Shown here piece after piece: positions 27,757 to 35,656 of a DNA stretch of 64,000 nucleotides. The position numbers were made by a program, and so were the translations under genes. Origin of the DNA: Streptomyces olivochromogenes (lineage in GTDB: Bacteria > Actinomycetota > Actinomycetes > Streptomycetales > Streptomycetaceae); NCBI RefSeq assembly GCF_021538895.1, contig NZ_JADDRL010000021.1, positions 44,280 to 108,279 on the forward strand, in the 5' to 3' direction. The stretch's first letter is position 1. Every line of letters starts with the position of its first letter. Under the pieces are notes generated by a model, which saw only the letters and a program-made list of their open reading frames with translations, ran no database searches and was not told where the DNA came from.

Positions 27757-28586
27757 TGCCGGTGCTGGTGGCGAGCGACCTCGACCGTACGCTGATCTAC
27801 TCCTCGGCCGCCCTGGCCCTGACCATGCCGGACGCGCGGGCGCCCCGGCTGCTGTGCGTGGAGGTGCACGAGAGCAGGCCGCTGTCGTACCTGACCGAGA
27901 CGGCGGCCGCGCTGCTGACCGATCTCGGGGACGCGGCGGTGTTCGTGCCGACGACGACCCGCACGCGCAAGCAGTACCAGCGGATCAACCTGCCGGGCCC
28001 GGCGCCGCGGTACGCCATCTGTGCCAACGGCGGCCATCTGCTGGTGGACGGGGTCTCGGACCTCGACTGGCACGCCGAGGTGCTCGCCCGGCTGGCCGAC
28101 GAGTGCGCGCCGCTGGACGAGATCCGCGACCACCTCATGGCCACCGCCGATCCGGCCTGGGTGCGCAAGCACCGGGTCGCCGAGGACCTCTTCGCCTATC
28201 TGGTCGTCGAGCGCGAGCTGCTGCCCGAGGAGTGGGTGAAGGAGCTCGCGGTGTGGGCGGAGAACCGGGGCTGGACGGTGTCCCTGCAGGGCCGGAAGAT
28301 CTACGCCGTACCGAAGCCGCTGACCAAGAGCGCGGCGGTCCGCGAGGTGGCCCGCCGCACCGGCGCCGAGCTCACCCTCGCGGCCGGCGACTCGCTGCTG
28401 GACGCCGACCTCCTCCTGGCGGCGGACCGCGGCTGGCGCCCCGGGCACGGCGAACTGGCCGATGCCGAATGGACGGCACCGGCGATCACCGCACTCCCGG
28501 AGCGTGGCGTGCTGGCGGGCGAACGGATCCTCCGAGAGTTCCTACGAGCAACACACCGCCCCACCGAGCCACCTCGACCGTCCTAG
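27756..28586 (+). CDS. HAD-family phosphatase of the Ter biosynthetic module
   Basis: A 276-residue Cof-like HAD hydrolase. The nucleophile motif is DLDRT in VASDLDRTLIYS, and the last motif is AGDSLLDADLL. The ATG at 27756 shares its A with the TGA stop of the PRTase gene (TGATG), showing translational coupling. HAD phosphatases are a regular partner of the aldolase-like and PRTase-TRSP proteins in Ter systems and are thought to dephosphorylate a ribosyl-phosphate intermediate; this is inference from context. The C-terminus is Pro/Thr-rich and runs straight into the GC-rich repeat array. Confidence 0.88.
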   Translation: MPVLVASDLDRTLIYSSAALALTMPDARAPRLLCVEVHESRPLSYLTETAAALLTDLGDAAVFVPTTTRTRKQYQRINLPGPAPRYAICANGGHLLVDGVSDLDWHAEVLARLADECAPLDEIRDHLMATADPAWVRKHRVAEDLFAYLVVERELLPEEWVKELAVWAENRGWTVSLQGRKIYAVPKPLTKSAAVREVARRTGAELTLAAGDSLLDADLLLAADRGWRPGHGELADAEWTAPAITALPERGVLAGERILREFLRATHRPTEPPRPS

Positions 28587-28599
28587 CCGCGCCGACGCC

Positions 28600-29670
28600 T
28601 AGCCGCGCCGGCCGTCCCAGCCGCGCCGTCTGGGCAGACGGCGGTGGTTGTCTGGGCGGGGGCAGCTGTCCCGGCGGGAGCAGCTGTCCGAGCTGCGCGG
28701 GCCGTCCGAGCAACGGTGGCCGTCCCGGCGGCGGCAGCTGTCCGAGCCGCGTCGGCCGACCGGCCACGGCAGCCGTCCTAGCCGCGCCGACTGTCTGAGT
28801 CGCGTCGGCTGTCCCGGCGGGGGCAGCTGTCCGAGTTGCGGTGGCCGTCCTAGCCGCGCCCGCCGTCCGAGCGGCGGTGGTTGTCTGGGCGGCGTCCGCT
28901 GTCCGCGGCGGTGGCCGTTCCGGCGCGCCGGCCGTCCGAGCAACGGTGGCCGTCCCGGCGGCGGCAGCTGTCCGAGCCGCGTCGGCCGACCGGCCACGGC
29001 AGCCGTCCTAGCTGCGCCGGCTGTCCGAGCCGCGCCAGCGGACCCAGCCGCGCCGGCTGTCTGAGCCGCGTCGGCTGTCCCGGCGGGAGCAGCTGTCTGA
29101 GTCGCGTCGGCCGTCCTAGCCGCGCCCGCCGTCCGAGCGGCGGTGGTTGTCTGGGCGGCGTCCGCTGTCCGTGGCGGTGGCCGTTTCGGCGCGCCGGCTG
29201 TCCGAGCAACGGTGGCCGTCCCGGCGGCGGCAGCTGTCCGAGCCGCGTCGGCCGACCGGCCACGGCAGCCGTCCTAGCCGCGCCGGCTGTCCGAGCCGCG
29301 CCAGCGGACCCAGCCGCGCCGGCTGTCTGAGCCGCGTCGGCTGTCCCGGCGGGGGCAGCTGTCTGAGTTGCGTCGGCTGTCCTAGCCGCGTTGCTGTCCG
29401 AGCGGCGGTGGTTGTCTGGGCGGCGTCCACTGTCCGTGGCGGTGGCCGTTCCGGCGCGCCGGCTGTCCGAGCCGTGCCCGCCGTCCTGGCCGTGCCCGCC
29501 GTCCCGGCGGCACCGTCCCAGCCGCGCTGGCTGTCCAAGCGGCGGTGGCCGCCTGGGCCGCGTCGGCCGACCGGCCACGGCAGCCGTCCGAGCCGTGTCC
29601 CCCGTCCCGGCGGCAGCTGTCCCAGCCGCGCCAGCCGACCCGGCCGCGCCAGCCGACCCAGCCACGCGGC
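28600..29670. repeat. 1.1-kb GC-rich degenerate tandem-repeat array
   Basis: The array is built of imperfect monomers of about 18 bp (consensus near GGCTGTCCGAGCCGCGCC) organised in higher-order units. GTCCGAGCGGCGGTGG starts at 28865, 29131 and 29396, giving periods of 266 and 265 bp, and the block GGCCGACCGGCCACGGC occurs four times (about 28754, 28984, 29250 and 29565). Open frames run through it on both strands, but the higher-order periods are not multiples of three, so homologous units fall in different frames; I treat it as non-coding. It separates the HAD gene from fmdB. A shorter related array lies at 46113. Confidence 0.85.
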
Positions 29671-29692
29671 CCTCCCAGCGGCCGCAACCGCC

Positions 29693-29917
29693 TCAGCCGC
29701 AGCAACCCCCGCCGCAGCAGCCGCCTCCTCCTCCGCCGCCCGTTCGGGGCGCGGAGGTCGGGGCGGAGGCTGAGCCGGCGATGGAGACCGTCGAGAGGAG
29801 CTTTACCGTGTCGGCGTGGCCCGTCGGGCAGGTGGCGGGGGCGGCCGACTCCGCCATGGGGCGGCTGAGTTCGAAGGTGTCGCCGCAGGTCCGGCAGCGG
29901 TATTCGTAGCGAGGCAT
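29693..29917 (-). CDS. FmdB-family zinc-ribbon protein
   Basis: A 74-residue protein of the FmdB/putative regulatory family. It begins MPRYEYRCRTCGDTFE with the first CxxC knuckle; the second is degenerate (CPTGH), so His may replace a cysteine ligand. The tail is a Gly/Cys run (seven Gly, then CCGGGCC), a low-complexity end often seen in actinobacterial FmdB proteins. No Shine-Dalgarno is visible and a TAACCT box ends 7 nt before the ATG, so translation may be leaderless. The 1.1-kb repeat array begins just beyond its stop. Confidence 0.85.
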   Translation of the reverse strand: MPRYEYRCRTCGDTFELSRPMAESAAPATCPTGHADTVKLLSTVSIAGSASAPTSAPRTGGGGGGGCCGGGCCG

Positions 29918-30154
29918 GCGCCCAGGTTAACCGGAGTGACATTCGCCACGGCCGCTCAGAATTTCATGAGTGTTCGTTTCTGTCCGATACTCGTGAGGAG
30001 ATTTTGCAAAGATCGCTGCTAATTTAGGCTGGCCGCGAGGAGCCGAAAGACCGGGGGTTGAGGGGGGCTCGAAGCGCCGCGCCCGCCGCGGCCTGTCCAC
30101 CTGCTGTTGTGTCTCACCGCGCGAGCACGACCGAGTGCGAGGGGAGACGCAGTC

Positions 30155-32410
30155 ATGAGGGACGCATGGCAGCGCAAGCAGGACCCGAAGGGCGAGGACC
30201 ACGCCCGGTCCGGAGCCGGTGAGCCGGCGTCGGACGAGACGCTTCATCTGAACGTCGAGGCGCTCCGCGTGGACGCCACGATGCAGTTGCGCGTGCCCCC
30301 GCCGCCGGAGAAGCCGGCCTCCGGGGGCCGCGCCGAGCGCCGCCGCAGCGCCCGTCTGTCGCCCCGCGCCCGCGCCCTGGCGACCGGCGCCTCCGCCCTC
30401 GCCCGGGTCCGCGCCGTCGTGGGCCCCAGGCTCGCTCCGCTGGCCCCCTACGCCCGCCGCCTCAAGCCCCTGTACCCGCGCCCCGGCCGCACCGGATGGC
30501 GCCGCTGGGTGCCCTCCTGGCGCCAGTGGGTCGGGGGCGCGCTGACGAGCGTCTGCCTGATGTTCCTGTTCCTGTTCGTCGCCTACGAACTCACGGACAT
30601 ACCGGAGAATCTCAACACGTACGCCACACAACAGGACAACGTGTACTACTGGGCCGACGGGACGCCGATGGCCCGCACCGGCTGGGTGCAGCGGCAGAAC
30701 ATGCCGCTCAAGGACATACCCGAGGACGTGCGCTGGGCGGTGCTCGCCGCGGAGAACGAGAGCTTCTACTCCGACCCCGGCATCTCCTTCAAGGGCATCA
30801 CCCGGGCGCTGTGGCGGACCATCGGCCAGGGGGACACCGAGGGCGGCTCGACGATCACCCAGCAGTACGTCAAGAACGTCTACCTCACCCAGAACCAGAC
30901 GGTCAGCCGCAAGTTCACCGAGGCGATGATCTCGCTCAAGCTCGACAACAAGATGAGCAAGAACCAGATCCTGGAGGGCTACCTCAACACCAGCTGGTTC
31001 GGCCGCGGCACCTACGGCATCCAGCGCGCGGCCCAGGCCTACTACGGCAAGGACGTCGGCCGGCTCAACGCCAGCGAGGCCGCCATGCTCGCCGCCCTGC
31101 TGAAGGGCGCCGGACTCTACGACCCCACGCTCAGCCAGGCCAACCACGAGCGGGCGGTGGAGCGCTGGTCCTGGACCCTCGACCGCATGGTCAAGATCGG
31201 CAAACTGTCGCCGTCCGAGCGCGCCAAGTACCGGAAATTCCCGGAGCCGCTCAAGACGGCCCGCGCGTACGACACCGGAAAGCAGACCGACTACCTGGTC
31301 GAACTCGCGCAGCAGTACGCCAAGAAGGCCGGGCACATCTCCGACAAGCAATTCGATCTCGGCGGCTACCAGATATATACGACCTTCGACCGGAAACGGC
31401 AGACCGCTCTCACCGACGCGGTCGACAAGGCCCGCAAGCAGGCGCAGCGGGACCACGCCGACGAGGCGAAGACCGCCCACTACGGCGCCGCCTCGGTGGC
31501 CACCGACGGACGCATCATCGCCGTCTACGGCGGCCCCGACCACCGTAAACAGGGCTTCAACGAGTCGAACGCGGCCACCGTCCAGGCCGGTTCGGCGTTC
31601 CTGCCGTTCGTCTACGCCGCGGGCCTGGAGCACGGCGTCCACAAGACCCGCAACGGGCCTACGACCCCGGTCACCCCGCAGAGCCTCTACGACGGCGACG
31701 ACGGCGTTCCCGTCACCACGCCCGAGGGTCCGTACTGGGACCGCAGCGGCAAGAGGGTCGCCGCCCACAACGACGGCGGACAGTCGTACGGGCAGATCAC
31801 CCTGACCAAGGCGCTCGCCGAGTCCGTGAACACGCCGTTCATGCAGCTGGGCATGGACACCGGCCTGGACAAGGTGCGCAAGACCGCCGAGGCGGCCGGC
31901 CTGCTCTCCTCCAGCATGGGGCGGCAGGTGCCCGATCTGTCCCTGGGCAGCTCCACGCCGAGCGCGATCCGGATGGCGAGCGGGTACGCCACCTTCGCCG
32001 CGGCGGGCCGGCACACCGAGCCGTACTCGGTCCGCAAGATCACCCGCAACGGCGGGGTGGTCGGGCTGAGCACCCCGGCCCCGCGCCGGGCGTTCGGCGC
32101 CGAGGTGGCCAAGCAGGTCTCCCAGGGGCTGACCGACTCCCTGCTCACCGCCCACCCGGAGGCCATCACCACCGCGCCGACCGGCGGGCGGTCCGGCGCC
32201 GCCGTGACGGCGGGCGGGAAGGCCGGTACCACCGAGGACGACACCGCCGCCTGGTACGCCGGGACGGTCGATTCGGTGTCGACCGCGATCGTCGTCTACC
32301 GCATGGACTTGGCCAAGAGTCTGGAACCTCTGCCACTCAAGGGTCTGGACGGTACAACCGTCACTAGCGTTCCGTACGTCATATGGGCGAAGGCCGCGGG
32401 CCTCGGTTGA
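30155..32410 (+). CDS. class A penicillin-binding protein with degenerate transpeptidase motif
   Basis: A 751-residue bifunctional-type cell-wall synthase. After a basic cytoplasmic N-terminus (about 125 residues) there is one transmembrane segment (WVGGALTSVCLMFLFLFVAYEL region), then a GT51 transglycosylase domain with catalytic Glu in AAENESFYSDPG and GGSTITQQYVKN. The transpeptidase domain keeps S557-V-N and K689-A-G-T, but the expected Ser-x-x-Lys reads Ser480-Ala-Phe-Leu483, so the general-base lysine is missing. Glycan polymerisation should be intact while crosslinking is doubtful. Start ATG 30155 is chosen over one at 30107 because GGGGAG precedes it. About 240 bp without a gene lie upstream. 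Confidence 0.9.
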   Translation: MRDAWQRKQDPKGEDHARSGAGEPASDETLHLNVEALRVDATMQLRVPPPPEKPASGGRAERRRSARLSPRARALATGASALARVRAVVGPRLAPLAPYARRLKPLYPRPGRTGWRRWVPSWRQWVGGALTSVCLMFLFLFVAYELTDIPENLNTYATQQDNVYYWADGTPMARTGWVQRQNMPLKDIPEDVRWAVLAAENESFYSDPGISFKGITRALWRTIGQGDTEGGSTITQQYVKNVYLTQNQTVSRKFTEAMISLKLDNKMSKNQILEGYLNTSWFGRGTYGIQRAAQAYYGKDVGRLNASEAAMLAALLKGAGLYDPTLSQANHERAVERWSWTLDRMVKIGKLSPSERAKYRKFPEPLKTARAYDTGKQTDYLVELAQQYAKKAGHISDKQFDLGGYQIYTTFDRKRQTALTDAVDKARKQAQRDHADEAKTAHYGAASVATDGRIIAVYGGPDHRKQGFNESNAATVQAGSAFLPFVYAAGLEHGVHKTRNGPTTPVTPQSLYDGDDGVPVTTPEGPYWDRSGKRVAAHNDGGQSYGQITLTKALAESVNTPFMQLGMDTGLDKVRKTAEAAGLLSSSMGRQVPDLSLGSSTPSAIRMASGYATFAAAGRHTEPYSVRKITRNGGVVGLSTPAPRRAFGAEVAKQVSQGLTDSLLTAHPEAITTAPTGGRSGAAVTAGGKAGTTEDDTAAWYAGTVDSVSTAIVVYRMDLAKSLEPLPLKGLDGTTVTSVPYVIWAKAAGLG

Positions 32411-32458
32411 CTCCGGTCGCCGTGCCGCCCCCACCCCCCCTCGCAGAATGAGCCGCGC

Positions 32459-33757
32459 ATGAACAGGAAGTCGCCGTCCGGCCGCCGCCGCCGGGACCGT
32501 GCCCGCCGCCGTGCCCCTCGCCGCGCCACCCGCCCCGAGGTCATGACCCTGACGGCCTTCCTGGTCGTGGCCTCGCTGGTGGCCGGCTTCCTGGTGCTGA
32601 CCCGCCAGGACAGCACCACGCCCGCCGCGTCCGCCAAGGGCCAGGGCAAGGCCACGGCGAAGCCGAGCGGGGAGCCCAAGTGGGACGGCAAGACCAAGAT
32701 CCTCGGCGACGGATCGACCTCCTACACGGGCCCGCAGAAGGGCGAGTTCAAGGCCGAGCGGCTCAAGCCGGGTGAGAAGCCGCCCCAGTTCGTCGTCTTC
32801 TCCTGGGACGGCGCGCTGCAGGGCGACGACGAGCTCTTCTCCCACTACCGGGAGCTGGCGAAGCAGTACGACGCCCATATGACGTTCTTCCTCACCGGCA
32901 TCTACCTGCTGCCCAAGAGCAAGAAGGAGCTCTACCACCCGCCCCAGCACAAGCCCGGCGCCGCGGCCATCGACTACCCGACGGACGAGCACATCCGCAC
33001 CACGCTGGAGCAGCTCCGCCTCGCGTACGGCGAGGGCAACGAGATCGGCACCCACTTCAACGGCCACTTCTGCGAGACCAAGGGCAGCGGCAAGGACTGG
33101 AGCGTCGAGGACTGGAAGCAGGAGATCGACCAGTTCTTCTCGCTCGTGGAGAACTGGAAGACCAACACCGGCTTCAAGGACATCCCCGCGCTGCCCTTCG
33201 ACTTCAAGCGGGAGGTCACCGGCGGCCGCGCGCCCTGCCTGGAGGGCCAGCCGAACCTGCTGAAGGCCATCAAGAGCTACGGCTGGAAGTACGACGCCAG
33301 CTCCACGGGCGACTTCCAGATATGGCCGACGAAGAAGAACGGCATCTGGGACTTCCCGCTGCAGTTGCTGCCGTACGGGGACAAGATCCAGGCCCTGTCC
33401 ATGGACTTCAACTTCCTGTACAACCAGTCCGACGGGGAGACCGACGGCAATCCGGCGGAGTACCCGCAGTGGGAGCAGCAGACGGTCGACGCCTACATGG
33501 CCGGCTTCAACCGCGTGTACTACGGCAGCCGGGCGCCGCTGTTCATCGGCAACCACTTCGAGGACTGGAACGGCGGCATCTACATGAAGTCCATCGACCA
33601 GGTCGTCAAGAACGTGTGCACGAAGAAGGGCGTCAAGTGCGTCTCCTTCAGGGAACTTGCGGCCTGGATGGACGCGCAGAAGCCGGAGACTCTGGCGAAT
33701 CTGCGCAGCCTGGACCCGGCGCAGTCCCCGGGGAACTGGTCCGCGGTGGTCAAGTGA
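32459..33757 (+). CDS. membrane-anchored polysaccharide-deacetylase-like protein
   Basis: A 432-residue protein with a strongly basic N-terminus and one transmembrane segment (about 30-48), placing the rest outside the membrane. The domain resembles NodB-type polysaccharide deacetylases: an HxxxH metal pair in EIGTHFNGHFC and GGRAPC for motif 3. Motif 1, normally TFDDG, reads FSWDGAL, so only one aspartate remains and the catalytic-base position is Trp. Activity is therefore uncertain. It lies 48 bp downstream of the penicillin-binding protein gene and may be in its operon, fitting a role at the cell wall. Confidence 0.78.
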   Translation: MNRKSPSGRRRRDRARRRAPRRATRPEVMTLTAFLVVASLVAGFLVLTRQDSTTPAASAKGQGKATAKPSGEPKWDGKTKILGDGSTSYTGPQKGEFKAERLKPGEKPPQFVVFSWDGALQGDDELFSHYRELAKQYDAHMTFFLTGIYLLPKSKKELYHPPQHKPGAAAIDYPTDEHIRTTLEQLRLAYGEGNEIGTHFNGHFCETKGSGKDWSVEDWKQEIDQFFSLVENWKTNTGFKDIPALPFDFKREVTGGRAPCLEGQPNLLKAIKSYGWKYDASSTGDFQIWPTKKNGIWDFPLQLLPYGDKIQALSMDFNFLYNQSDGETDGNPAEYPQWEQQTVDAYMAGFNRVYYGSRAPLFIGNHFEDWNGGIYMKSIDQVVKNVCTKKGVKCVSFRELAAWMDAQKPETLANLRSLDPAQSPGNWSAVVK

Positions 33758-33832
33758 CCTACGTGGACCGGTGATTCCACTTGTGTAACCCCCTTCACAA
33801 CCGGCACACACCCCATGCGAAGATGCCATCCC

Positions 33833-33848
33833 CCGGTAGGAGTACCGG
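33833..33848 (+). promoter_or_regulatory. inverted repeat upstream of the amidase-domain gene
   Basis: CCGGTA-GGAG-TACCGG, a perfect 6-bp repeat around 4 nt, 18 nt before the TTG start, so it lies in the probable 5' leader and could mask or flank the ribosome site. A second dyad, TTGTG-N10-CACAA, is at 33781-33800. Confidence 0.4.
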
Positions 33849-33865
33849 TGTAGAGGGGAACATCA

Positions 33866-35041
33866 TTGAAATCGAGAAAACTGAGCCGTAAGCGCAGCCG
33901 CACCGCCATAGTCACGGCGGCGGCCGCCTCGGTGGTCGCCGGAGTGGCCCTGGTGCCCAACTGGAGCGCGGGCGCGGCGGTCGTCGACGACCCGACGGTG
34001 GACGCCGCGACCAAGGCGACCTTCCAGCGGCTGGCCGACGCGGTCTTCACCGACCGCACGGACGCCCTGGTGGACGGGGGGCACAAGAAGCGGACCACCA
34101 CCGGTTTCTCCGGTGACGTCCGGCTGTCCTCCGCGCAGTCGCGCGAGGAGGGCTCCGCGCTGACCGAACTGCGCGGCCGCCAGAGCCGCCTCGCGCGGCT
34201 GGGCGAGAAGTACAGCGGGGCCAGCACCCGGGTCACCCTGGACGCCACGCGGGTCACCGGACGCACGGCCAAGGCCGACGTCACGGAGATCACCACGCTG
34301 ACCTACGCCAAGGTCAAGGGCACCGAGCCGAAGACCACCGGCTTCCAGGCCCACCACGAGCTGACCTTCCGAGCCGACCGGCAGGGCACCTGGCAGCTGA
34401 CCGACGTCCGCGACACCGACAACGGCTACATCGCGGTGAACCAGGTCGCCAAGCAGCCGACCGTCGCGGTGAAGGCCAGCCCGGCCGACGACAGCCCGCC
34501 GGCGGCGACCCGCGCGGCGACCCGGTGGCCGGCGCCCGCCAACCCGAAGAACTTCTCCGCCAGCGGCTATGACTACAAGGCCATGGTGGCGTACGCGGGG
34601 AAGTACTGGAACAACTACAACCCGGACTACCCCGACTACAACGGTCAGGGTGCCGGCGGCGACTGCACCAACTTCGTCAGCCAGGCGCTGAAGGCGGGCG
34701 GCTGGAAGCACGTACCCGGCTACACGTACGACTTCCACAAGTGGTTCGGCAACTCGGAGATCCAGTCGGACTCGTTCGTCGGCGTCAACGAGTTCTCCTG
34801 GTTCGCCCTGTCCTCGAAGCGGGCCACCAGCCTCGCCAACGTCTACCAGCTCGACCTCGGCGACGTGCTGCAGATGGACTTCAACAAGGACGGGTCCAAG
34901 GACCACTCCATGATCGTCACTTACCGCAGCTCGCAGGGCGTGCCGTACGTGTCGTACCACTCCACCAACACGTACAACCGGTCGGTGGCGAGCCTGGTCG
35001 CGTCGTACCCGAACGCGGCGTTCTACGCCTACCGCACCTGA
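33866..35041 (+). CDS. secreted protein with C-terminal amidase-like (Amidase_6) domain
   Basis: A 391-residue exported protein. The signal peptide runs to about residue 38 (AVVAGVALVPNWSAGA-type core ending AGA-A). The C-terminal domain from about residue 230 has GGDCTNFVSQAL with the putative catalytic cysteine, a later DHSMIVT histidine and YVSYHSTNT; this is the CHAP/Amidase_6 pattern of NlpC/P60-like fold proteins, which cleave amide bonds, often in peptidoglycan. Residues 45-200 form an uncharacterised beta-rich region. The start is a TTG with GGGGAA upstream. Position after cell-wall genes supports a wall-related role. Confidence 0.85.
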   Translation: MKSRKLSRKRSRTAIVTAAAASVVAGVALVPNWSAGAAVVDDPTVDAATKATFQRLADAVFTDRTDALVDGGHKKRTTTGFSGDVRLSSAQSREEGSALTELRGRQSRLARLGEKYSGASTRVTLDATRVTGRTAKADVTEITTLTYAKVKGTEPKTTGFQAHHELTFRADRQGTWQLTDVRDTDNGYIAVNQVAKQPTVAVKASPADDSPPAATRAATRWPAPANPKNFSASGYDYKAMVAYAGKYWNNYNPDYPDYNGQGAGGDCTNFVSQALKAGGWKHVPGYTYDFHKWFGNSEIQSDSFVGVNEFSWFALSSKRATSLANVYQLDLGDVLQMDFNKDGSKDHSMIVTYRSSQGVPYVSYHSTNTYNRSVASLVASYPNAAFYAYRT

Positions 35042-35071
35042 CGCTGCCGGGCCCGCCCCTCCCGCCGGTCG

Positions 35072-35578
35072 CTATCGGGCCGCGTCGGGGTGGCGGGCCC
35101 GCCAGTACGGGTTGTCGGGCGGGAGGGTCGAACTCACCCGTCCGTACATCCCGAAGAACATCAGCAGCACGCCGACGACGAAGCTGAACAGCACGTTCTG
35201 GATCTTGAACGCCAGGAAGTTGTACGGGGTGTCGAGCAGCGCGAGATTCAGGAAGCCGCTGAGGATGAACAGGATCCCCAGGGTCATGTTCAGCGTCGAC
35301 GCGAAGTTCCCGCCGATCACCATGCCCACCAGGAGCAGCACCCCGACGCAGATCGACAGGATGCTGAGCGAGCCGTTCGTGTTCAGGCCGATGACGGTGT
35401 CGCCGCCCGTGTCGAAGAAGCCGATCTTGTCGATGACGCCGAAGATGCCGAAGACGAGCAGGAACAGCCCCATCAGGCCGGCGCCGACCCGATAGACCGT
35501 GTTCAGGCGGTGGTCGACGGGCAGATGCTCGTCGAACCGGATCCGCCGCGTCTCCCGATGCGCTGAATGCGTGGCCAT
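35072..35578 (-). CDS. DUF4383 four-helix membrane protein
   Basis: A 168-residue membrane protein with four predicted transmembrane helices (about 30-50, 70-90, 93-115 and 125-145) and short cytoplasmic ends, matching DUF4383, an actinobacterial family of unknown function. The N-terminus is rich in charged residues (HRETRRIRFDEHLPVDHRLN). A ribosome site GAAGGAGG precedes the ATG. It lies 78 bp downstream of the coiled-coil gene on the same strand. Confidence 0.85.
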   Translation of the reverse strand: MATHSAHRETRRIRFDEHLPVDHRLNTVYRVGAGLMGLFLLVFGIFGVIDKIGFFDTGGDTVIGLNTNGSLSILSICVGVLLLVGMVIGGNFASTLNMTLGILFILSGFLNLALLDTPYNFLAFKIQNVLFSFVVGVLLMFFGMYGRVSSTLPPDNPYWRARHPDAAR

Positions 35579-35656
35579 GTCCGCCTCCTTCGCTCAGCCA
35601 GCGGAGGACATACGTATGTCCCAATATCCGCCCGCGATGCCTCGGCGGCAAACCGC

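Noticed and set aside
28600..29670. CRISPR array
   Set aside because: Repeats are contiguous and degenerate with no unique spacers of uniform length, and no cas gene is in the window.
28599..29773. Overlapping open frames of 130-270 residues on both strands within the repeat array, some starting MSGRRPLS or MAGSAGAAGSAG
   Set aside because: Homologous repeat units fall in different frames because unit lengths near 265-266 bp are not multiples of three; no ribosome sites; stops are rare by composition.
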